From Candidatus Colimorpha onthohippi (lineage in GTDB: Bacteria > Bacteroidota > Bacteroidia > Bacteroidales > P3): 13,628 nucleotides of DNA. The position numbers were made by a program, and so were the translations under genes. The notes beneath the pieces are model-generated. The model was given only the letters and a program-made list of their open reading frames with translations. It did no database searches and had not been told where the DNA came from. Location: positions 1 to 13,628 of the forward strand of contig JAGHVA010000102.1 of assembly GCA_018064565.1 (NCBI GenBank), written 5' to 3'. This document shows positions 7,943 through 13,628 of the stretch, one piece after another (positions within the stretch are counted from its first letter, which is position 1; the number at the start of each line of letters is the position of its first letter).

Positions 7943-9541
7943 ATGGGGGATGTTAATGTATTGGCGACCAAAAGTATCAAAAGTCTTTTGTGGACATACG
8001 CATGGCCAGCTGTGATTAGCCAGCTGATAGCATCGGTTTACAACTTGGTGGATCGTATCTTCCTTGGTCAGCAGGTGGGTGCGTTGGCTATAGCGGGATT
8101 AGCGATAACCATGCCTGTAATGAACGTGATACATGCGTTTGGTTCGTTGGTCGGGACGGGTGCCTGCGTACGGATGAGTATTGTGTTAGGTAGAAAAGAT
8201 TACCGTTGGGCAGAGAAAATCTTGGGCAACACAATGTTGCTCTCGTTCTTTTTCGGCTTTTTGTTTCTCTCTGCGGGTTATTTGTTTATGAACCCAATCT
8301 TGCAGCTCTTTGGAGCTTCGTCCGACACAATCTCGTATGCTCGCGATTATATGTATATCGTACTTCCTGGTATGTTTTTTACTACACTGACATTCAGCTT
8401 GTCAGCTATTATCAGATCGGTAGGTTATCCAATGAGGGCTATGTGGATTTTGGTAGGTGGCGCTTTGCTGAATATTATGCTGGATGCACTCTTTATCCCA
8501 GTGCTTCACATGGGCATCAAAGGTGCAGCATGGGCCACCACGGTGTCTATGTTTGTCTCGGCTTGCTTCTCTGTATTGCATTTTGTACCCAGAGAGTATT
8601 TGTTTTGGACACGTTGGGTGCGAGTATCGGACACCAGCAGCCGTGGCGAGCACCGTACGATTCGGAATGTGCGTACTCCTATGGGAGGTGGTTCGATGGT
8701 CAACCCAGTGTCGTTCTCATCAACGGCTTCGATGCAATCGTCTCAAATGGATGAGCCTGCACCCAAAATCTTGTTTCGCAAGCATGCTTGGGCACCTAAG
8801 TTGTATATCTTTAGAAATATACTTGCTATAGGTATCAGTCCGTTCTCAATGAATATCGCAGCTTGTTTGGTGGTAGCTTTGCTTAATATGCAACTGATTC
8901 GTTATGGTGGCGATTTGGCTGTAGGAGCTAATGGTGTTGTGAATTCGGCAAGCATGTTGGTGATGATGCTCTTTTTGGGTGTGTGTCAGGGTATGCAACC
9001 TATTGCGGGCTACAACTATGGTGCTGGTCTAAACAACCGGCTCAAAGAGGTATATATGCTTACTGTCAAAGTGTGTCTTGTGTTGGGCTTGATGGGTACT
9101 CTGTGTGCAGAATTGTTTCCTCGTGCAATCATCCGCTGTTTTACTACCGATGAGGCACTTATCCAAATTGCTATTCCTGCAATGCGGTATTTGATGGCAT
9201 GCGCATTTTTGATTGCACTTCAAGTAACGAACTCTCATTTCTTTCACTCAATCGACTACCCTTGGTTTGCAATAGTAACCAGTCTCTCTCGCCAAATTTT
9301 ATTTCTGATTCCAGCTATCTTTATCATTCCTCAATTGTTGATACGATGGTTTGGCGAAGCGTATGGTTTAACGGGTGTATGGGCGAGTTGTACAATATGT
9401 GACGTGCTGGGAACATTGCTCTCGGTAGTGTTGTTGTTGACGCAGCGCAAGGTATTTAGACCCGGATATATAGCACCTGAACGTAAACTACCCAAGGAAA
9501 GAGGTCCTCGGTGTAGTAGTTCGGTTTCGGATAGTAATTAA
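7943..9541 (+). CDS. MATE-family multidrug/cation antiporter
   Basis: An inner-membrane exporter of the multidrug and toxic compound extrusion family, which uses a Na+ or H+ gradient. The substrate is unknown. Family features include PAVISQLIASVYNLVDRIFLG near residue 19, the repeat-like ILAIGISPF opening the second half, and GMQPIAGYNYGAG. There are two bundles of hydrophobic segments, about 12 in all. At 532 residues it is longer than the usual 440-460. The excess lies mainly in the loop between the two halves, about residues 225-280, which is rich in Ser, Met, Gln and Arg and looks disordered. The C-terminus also has a charged tail. The ATG at 7943 fits, with a short hydrophilic lead before the first helix. 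Spacing to the flanking genes is 32 and 27 nt, suggesting co-transcription. Confidence 0.92.
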   Translation: MGDVNVLATKSIKSLLWTYAWPAVISQLIASVYNLVDRIFLGQQVGALAIAGLAITMPVMNVIHAFGSLVGTGACVRMSIVLGRKDYRWAEKILGNTMLLSFFFGFLFLSAGYLFMNPILQLFGASSDTISYARDYMYIVLPGMFFTTLTFSLSAIIRSVGYPMRAMWILVGGALLNIMLDALFIPVLHMGIKGAAWATTVSMFVSACFSVLHFVPREYLFWTRWVRVSDTSSRGEHRTIRNVRTPMGGGSMVNPVSFSSTASMQSSQMDEPAPKILFRKHAWAPKLYIFRNILAIGISPFSMNIAACLVVALLNMQLIRYGGDLAVGANGVVNSASMLVMMLFLGVCQGMQPIAGYNYGAGLNNRLKEVYMLTVKVCLVLGLMGTLCAELFPRAIIRCFTTDEALIQIAIPAMRYLMACAFLIALQVTNSHFFHSIDYPWFAIVTSLSRQILFLIPAIFIIPQLLIRWFGEAYGLTGVWASCTICDVLGTLLSVVLLLTQRKVFRPGYIAPERKLPKERGPRCSSSVSDSN

Positions 9542-9568
9542 TAATAAATAACCAACAAATTAAAAGTT

Positions 9569-10248
9569 ATGTACTTGATTATTTTCATTGTTTTTGGTCT
9601 GCTTAGTTTTTTATCGCGAGCAAAAGTGTGGAGTCTAAATTCAAAGAATATTCCAAAATACCTATGAATGGCGGACTCTCTGGTCGTGAAGTAGCTGAAA
9701 AGATGCTGTACGATAATGATATTCATAATGTAACAGTGCGAGTCGTGAACGGAACGTTGACAGACCATTATAACCCTACAGATCGTACACTAAACCTCAG
9801 TCATGATGTTTATTACGGCAATAGTGTTGCGGCAGCCGCTGTGGCAGCTCATGAATGTGGTCATGCAGTGCAGCATGCCACCGCCTATGCGTGGTTGGGC
9901 TTACGTTCGTCGTTGGTACCCGCTGTGAATATCTCAAGCAAATGGATGTCTTGGATTTTGCTTGCAGGTATCTTGCTGGCTAACAAGTTGGGTACTACCT
10001 TGCTGTTGGTTGGCATAGCTCTTTATGCCGTGACTACGTTGTTCACCTTCGTAACATTGCCTGTTGAGATTAACGCCTCTAAGCGTGCTTTGATATGGCT
10101 GAATACGCACAACATCACCTCCACCGCTACCCATAGGTATGCCGAGAGTGCGTTGCGTAGTGCCGCTTATACGTATGTCGTAGCAGCGTTGACATCGTTG
10201 GCAACCTTGTTCTATTATATCATGATTTATATGGGGCGCAGAGATTAA
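9569..10248 (+). CDS. Membrane zinc metallopeptidase, YugP/Zn_peptidase_2 type, with an apparent -1 frameshift
   Basis: A predicted integral membrane zinc peptidase; its substrate is not known. The HExxH metal motif is HECGH at 9850-9864, inside VAAHECGHAVQHATAYA. TDHYNPTDRTLNLS upstream is typical of the family. Hydrophobic segments follow near WMSWILLAGILL, LLLVGIALYAVTTLFTFV and the C-terminus. The expected N-terminal membrane segment MYLIIFIVFGLLSFL is encoded from ATG 9569 in a different frame, which ends at TGA 9665. The main frame is open only after TAG 9604-9606. Joining them by a -1 shift between 9607 and 9664 gives 226 residues, close to what I remember for the family. Without the shift, translation could begin at GTG 9628 (206 residues) or ATG 9664 and would lack the first membrane segment. 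A sequencing or assembly indel, a natural mutation, and programmed slippage are all possible. Confidence 0.85.
9607..9613 (+). other. T TTT TTA heptamer at the frame junction of the metallopeptidase
   Basis: Read from ATG 9569 the codons are AGT TTT TTA, so TTTTTTA is in the X XXY YYZ phase required for tandem -1 slippage, the same heptamer as the HIV-1 gag-pol site. It begins directly after the last stop (TAG 9604-9606) of the frame that must be entered. No strong stimulatory stem is seen at the usual 5-9 nt spacing. A weak GAGTC (9631-9635) / GACTC (9674-9678) pairing starts about 17 nt downstream. A second possible slip point is the AAAA at 9622-9625. Confidence 0.4.
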
Positions 10249-10289
10249 TCATGAACCTTTGCAACTTATTATAAAATAAGCTTATCGCT

Positions 10290-12911
10290 ATGGCAGAATC
10301 TCCTCTGATGCGGCAGCATGCCGAGATGAAGACAAAATACCCCGATGCTCTGTTGTTGTTCAGAGTGGGTGATTTTTATGAGACATTTGGTGATGATGCC
10401 AAGACCGCTTCTAATATATTAGGGTTGACGCTGACGCGTAAAATGGCTGGCAATGGTAGCTATACAGAGCTGGCTGGCATTCCGTATCATGCCTTGGATC
10501 AATATCTTCCAAGATTGGTGCGCGCAGGTCTGCGTGTGGCTATCTGTGATCAACTCGAAGACCCCAAGCAGGCTAAAGGCCTCGTGAAACGGGGTGTTAC
10601 AGAATTGGTTACGCCAGGTGTTACTTACAACGATATGGTGTTGGAGGTTAAAGAAAATAACTTCCTTTGTGGGTTGCACCTATCGGACAAGATTCATGGC
10701 ATCAGTTTTTTAGATGTTTCTACAGGCGAGTTTTATGTATCGCAAGGCGATATCCATTATATTGATAAGTTGCTTCAGAGCTTTCGTCCCACTGAGGTGG
10801 TGCTTCAAAAACGGAAACTCAAGATGTTTCAGGATCTCTTTCCTGAAAAATATTATACCAAGACGTTTGACGATTGGGTCTTCGCTCCCGATTTTGCCAA
10901 CGAGACGTTGCTCAGACAGTTTGGTACGGCATCGCTCAAAGGCTTTGGTGTCGAGGATCTCAACGAGGGGCTGATTGCAGCAGGCGCGGCATTGTATTAT
11001 CTTCAGGATACGCAGCATGACCGTACGCAGCATATCACCAAAGTAACTCGTGTGGAAGAGGATGAATATGTGTGGCTGGATAAGTTTACTTCCCGCAATC
11101 TGGAGTTGGTGTCGTCGCCCAACGAGAATGCGAGGACGTTGCTTGGCGTGATCGACCAGACGTTAACGCCTATGGGGTCGCGATTGCTACGCAGATGGCT
11201 GCTGATGCCACTCAAAAATATCTCCGCAATCGAGGATCGGTTGTGCGTGGTGGATTATCTTGTACGCCATGCCGATTTGGCACAACAACTGTCGGAGCAA
11301 ATATCTCTGATAGGCGATATGGAACGACTTATCTCTAAGGTCTCGGTAGGTAGGATCAGCCCCCGTGAGATGTTACAACTGAACCGGTCGTTGCAGGCAG
11401 TGTTGACCATCAAGCAATTATGTGAGTCAGCTGCTGAAAATGTCTTGCAGCGCATAGGTGACCAATTGAATCCTTGCGAGAGCATCGCCAAGCGGATTGT
11501 TGCTGAAATTGTAGCAGATCCTCCTGTAAGGGTAGAGAAGGGTGGTGTGATAGCATCTGGCGTTAATCAGGAACTGGATGAACTGCGGGCTATTGCGGGT
11601 TCTGGTAAAGATTTTTTGATGAATATCCAGCAGCGTGAGACAGAGACAACGGGCATAACCAGCCTAAAGGTGGGTTTTAATAATGTGTTTGGCTACTACC
11701 TTGAAGTAACCAACGCACACCGCGACAAAGTGCCAGATACATGGATTCGCAAGCAGACGCTGACAAATGCGGAACGCTATATCACGCCAGAATTAAAGAA
11801 ATATGAAGATAGTATTTTAGGAGCAGAGGAGCGAATATCAACGCTGGAGAGTCAGCTATACGACCGCTTGGTGCAGGCTTTGGCAGAGTATGTGCAACCA
11901 ATACAATACGATGCGCATCTGGTGGCGCGGTTAGATTGTCTGCATTGTTTCGCACAGGTAGCGTTGGCACGCAATTATTGTAGGCCAGAGTTGTCGGATA
12001 GCAATAGTATCGACATCAAAGGCGGGCGTCACCCTGTGATAGAAACCCAGCTACCATTGGGAGAGGCGTATGTCAGCAATGATGTGTATTTAGATACCGA
12101 TGTGCAGCAGATTATGATTATAACAGGACCGAATATGTCAGGTAAGTCGGCTTTGTTGCGGCAAACTGCGCTGATAGTGCTGCTGGCGCAGGTGGGGTGT
12201 TACTGCCCTGCTGAATCGGCTAAGATAGGAGTGGTGGATAAAATCTTCACACGAGTTGGCGCAAGCGACAATATCTCATCGGGCGAATCAACATTTATGG
12301 TGGAGATGAACGAGACTGCGAATATCCTGAACAATATTTCCGATCATAGCTTGGTACTCTTGGACGAGATAGGCAGGGGTACAAGTACCTACGATGGCAT
12401 CTCTATAGCGTGGGCTATTACCGAGTATCTTCACAACAACAAGTCGGCTCGTCCCAAAGTGATGTTTGCGACACATTATCATGAACTGATAGACATGGCA
12501 GACCAATATGAGAGAATACAAAACTATCATATATCGGTCAAAGAGGTTGACAAGCGAGTAATATTTCTACGCAAGTTGGCGATGGGAGGCAGTGAGCATA
12601 GTTTTGGTATTCATGTGGCAAGAATGGCAGGAATGCCTTCACAGGTTCTCAAGAAAGCGTCGGCTATGTTAGAACTGTTGGAATCGAAGAGTGCGGACTT
12701 GACTGCTGGCAATCCAGACAAGGGCAAAAAAAATATAAAAACAAATCATGTGGATTCAGAAACGGGCTATCAGTTAAGTTTTATTCAATTGGAGGATCCT
12801 ACGTTGTATGATATTAGAGATAAACTCCTGGATATTGATATAGATACACTTACACCAGTGGAGGCATTGCTGAAACTTAATGAGATTAAAAAAATTATAA
12901 CGAAAAAGTGA
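10290..12911 (+). CDS. mutS: DNA mismatch repair protein MutS
   Basis: Recognises base mismatches and small loops in newly replicated DNA and recruits MutL. At 873 residues it is full length. The mismatch-probing motif is F29-Y30-E31 in GDFYETF. The connector, lever and clamp domains follow. The ATPase has Walker A GPNMSGKS at residues 613-620, Walker B with LVLLDEIGRGTSTYDG, and the ATHYHEL switch. QLSFI at residues 828-832 resembles the sliding-clamp-binding motif of other MutS proteins. An A8 tract (12726-12733) encodes K813-K814-N815 in the linker just before it; loss of one A would give a stop two codons later. The ATG at 10290 is right for the SPLMRQHAEMKTKYPDALL start. It lies 41 nt after the metallopeptidase, with no clear promoter or terminator. 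Confidence 0.98.
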   Translation: MAESPLMRQHAEMKTKYPDALLLFRVGDFYETFGDDAKTASNILGLTLTRKMAGNGSYTELAGIPYHALDQYLPRLVRAGLRVAICDQLEDPKQAKGLVKRGVTELVTPGVTYNDMVLEVKENNFLCGLHLSDKIHGISFLDVSTGEFYVSQGDIHYIDKLLQSFRPTEVVLQKRKLKMFQDLFPEKYYTKTFDDWVFAPDFANETLLRQFGTASLKGFGVEDLNEGLIAAGAALYYLQDTQHDRTQHITKVTRVEEDEYVWLDKFTSRNLELVSSPNENARTLLGVIDQTLTPMGSRLLRRWLLMPLKNISAIEDRLCVVDYLVRHADLAQQLSEQISLIGDMERLISKVSVGRISPREMLQLNRSLQAVLTIKQLCESAAENVLQRIGDQLNPCESIAKRIVAEIVADPPVRVEKGGVIASGVNQELDELRAIAGSGKDFLMNIQQRETETTGITSLKVGFNNVFGYYLEVTNAHRDKVPDTWIRKQTLTNAERYITPELKKYEDSILGAEERISTLESQLYDRLVQALAEYVQPIQYDAHLVARLDCLHCFAQVALARNYCRPELSDSNSIDIKGGRHPVIETQLPLGEAYVSNDVYLDTDVQQIMIITGPNMSGKSALLRQTALIVLLAQVGCYCPAESAKIGVVDKIFTRVGASDNISSGESTFMVEMNETANILNNISDHSLVLLDEIGRGTSTYDGISIAWAITEYLHNNKSARPKVMFATHYHELIDMADQYERIQNYHISVKEVDKRVIFLRKLAMGGSEHSFGIHVARMAGMPSQVLKKASAMLELLESKSADLTAGNPDKGKKNIKTNHVDSETGYQLSFIQLEDPTLYDIRDKLLDIDIDTLTPVEALLKLNEIKKIITKK

Positions 12912-12917
12912 TTTTAT

Positions 12918-12948
12918 TTTGTCAGTATTAAAAAAGTTTGTACTTTTG
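12918..12948 (+). promoter_or_regulatory. Bacteroidota-type housekeeping promoter for the tRNA cluster
   Basis: TTTG (12918-12921, -33 element) and TACTTTTG (12941-12948, an exact TAnnTTTG -7 element) are 19 nt apart, the spacing expected for the Bacteroidota primary sigma factor. The spacer holds an A-rich run. Transcription should begin around 12953-12956, just after the mutS stop codon, and run into the first tRNA about 75 nt later. The leader between (12955-13029) holds no gene or recognised RNA. Confidence 0.8.
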
Positions 12949-13029
12949 CATCCGCTTTCAAGGAGAGGATGTGAGTCCCAAAAGGTCATTGAAACGTTGA
13001 TGTTGCATAGCTTGTAAAGGCTAATATAA

Positions 13030-13102
<73 letters not shown>

Positions 13103-13155
13103 CGAATCCGGTCGCCAAACCAACACACGCTTTTGGGTGTGATGCTTAGAAGCGG

Positions 13156-13238
13156 GCTCTGGTGGTGGAATGGTAGACACGAGGGACTTAAAATCCCTTG
13201 CCCGCAAGGGCGTGTGGGTTCAAGTCCCACCCGGAGTA
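13156..13238 (+). tRNA. tRNA-Leu(TAA)
   Basis: A class II tRNA with a long variable arm (GCCC-gcaa-GGGC). The anticodon loop CTTAAAA in an AGGGA/TCCCT stem gives anticodon TAA, reading Leu codons UUA and UUG. The T arm is GTGGG-TTCAAGT-CCCAC and the discriminator is A73. The acceptor is GCTCTGG/CCGGAGT, so the terminal pair is a G1-T72 wobble and pair 5-68 is also a wobble. CCA is not fully encoded (CA follows the discriminator). It lies 53 nt after the first tRNA-Gly and 21 nt before the second. Confidence 0.95.
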
Positions 13239-13259
13239 CAAAGGTGGGCCGGAATTTAT

Positions 13260-13332
<73 letters not shown>

Positions 13333-13380
13333 CATAGGCAAAGATGCCGTACATCAGTACATTGATTTCTTAGTTTAGTT

Positions 13381-13439
13381 GAACTGACTTGTCCATGTCT
13401 TTATCGCCAAAACATTTCAGTTGAGGCCGATGTCAGTTC
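13381..13439. repeat. 8-bp inverted repeat in the spacer before tRNA-Lys
   Basis: GAACTGAC (13381-13388) and GTCAGTTC (13432-13439) are perfectly complementary across a 43-nt loop. The 219-nt spacer 13333-13551 also has two small 4-bp hairpins, GGCA-aaga-TGCC (13337-13348) and GTAC-atca-GTAC (13349-13360), just after the second tRNA-Gly. I see no gene in this spacer and no T-tract terminator. Confidence 0.35.
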
Positions 13440-13503
13440 GCAAGCATGATTACCACATGTAGTGTTTAGAAAATATGTAAAGTGGGTCGCAGTTGCCGTT
13501 TAT

Positions 13504-13539
13504 GGCAGTGGCAGTTTGCAGTTTGCTATTCACTATTCA
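13504..13539. repeat. Run of three adjacent short tandem duplications
   Basis: GGCAGT is duplicated at 13504-13515, GCAGTTT at 13511-13524 (overlapping the first pair) and CTATTCA at 13526-13539. They end 12 nt before tRNA-Lys. They look like successive slippage duplications in a non-coding spacer, or a fragment of a dispersed intergenic repeat. Confidence 0.55.
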
Positions 13540-13551
13540 CTGATATGAGTT

Positions 13552-13624
13552 GTCTTGGTAGCTCAGTTGGTAGAGCAATTGACTCTTAATCAATGGGTCC
13601 AGGGTTCGAGTCCCTGCCAGGACA
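13552..13624 (+). tRNA. tRNA-Lys(CTT)
   Basis: A complete cloverleaf of 73 nt without encoded CCA. The acceptor is GTCTTGG/CCAGGAC with one T-G pair, the D stem GCTC/GAGC, and the anticodon arm ATTGA-CTCTTAA-TCAAT, giving anticodon CTT for codon AAG. The T arm CAGGG-TTCGAGT-CCCTG is standard with T54-T55, and the discriminator is A73. No TAnnTTTG promoter is visible in the 219-nt spacer upstream, so it may be read from the cluster promoter or from a promoter I cannot see. Confidence 0.95.
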
Positions 13625-13628
13625 CTAC

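Noticed and set aside
8206..8754. Plus-strand frame of 182 codons inside the MATE gene
   Set aside because: A shadow frame of the membrane protein gene; Cys- and Tyr-rich translation with no family features, while the MATE frame is clearly coding.
10250..10264. AACCTTTG as a -7 promoter element for mutS
   Set aside because: One mismatch at the first base, and no TTG element at the right distance upstream.

Overview
The window looks like ordinary chromosomal housekeeping DNA from a member of the Bacteroidota, probably order Bacteroidales. The genus cannot be fixed from sequence alone. Four things point there. The tRNA cluster has a near-perfect Bacteroidota-type promoter (TTTG, 19 nt, then TACTTTTG, matching TAnnTTTG). 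The genes lack Shine-Dalgarno sequences and start after A/T-rich stretches. The encoded proteins, especially the 'NHRDI' acyltransferase and the GpsA variant, match forms I remember from this phylum. Base composition is moderate by eye, with no compositional island. All eight protein genes lie on the + strand.

Layout: (1) 1-2829, the C-terminal four-fifths of isoleucyl-tRNA synthetase (ileS), cut by the window start. (2) 2874-4286, pyruvate kinase (pyk). (3) 4395-5600, an M20-family amidohydrolase. (4) A 188-nt spacer with strong inverted repeats and a candidate promoter. (5) 5789-6736, a glycerol-3-phosphate dehydrogenase (gpsA-like). (6) 6789-7910, a glycerolipid acyltransferase. (7) 7943-9541, a MATE-family transporter. 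(8) 9569-10248, a membrane zinc metallopeptidase of the YugP type whose N-terminus is in another frame. (9) 10290-12911, mutS. (10) 12918-13624, a promoter followed by tRNA-Gly(GCC), tRNA-Leu(TAA), a second tRNA-Gly(GCC) and tRNA-Lys(CTT).

The genes from gpsA to mutS are 27-52 nt apart and could be one transcript. GpsA would make sn-glycerol-3-phosphate and the acyltransferase would use it or its 1-acyl product, so these two plausibly form a phospholipid-synthesis pair. The rest are unrelated housekeeping functions: translation, glycolysis, amide hydrolysis, efflux, membrane proteolysis and mismatch repair.

I found no phage, insertion sequence, CRISPR array, defence island or clearly new multi-gene system. 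The most interesting local signals are: a -1 frame discontinuity in the metallopeptidase, with a T TTT TTA heptamer in exactly the phase needed for -1 ribosomal slippage; two tRNA-Gly genes that both have C at the normally invariant T55, one of which also has an A1:C72 mismatch; an A8 tract in mutS just upstream of its putative clamp-binding motif; and structured spacers before the amidohydrolase and gpsA.
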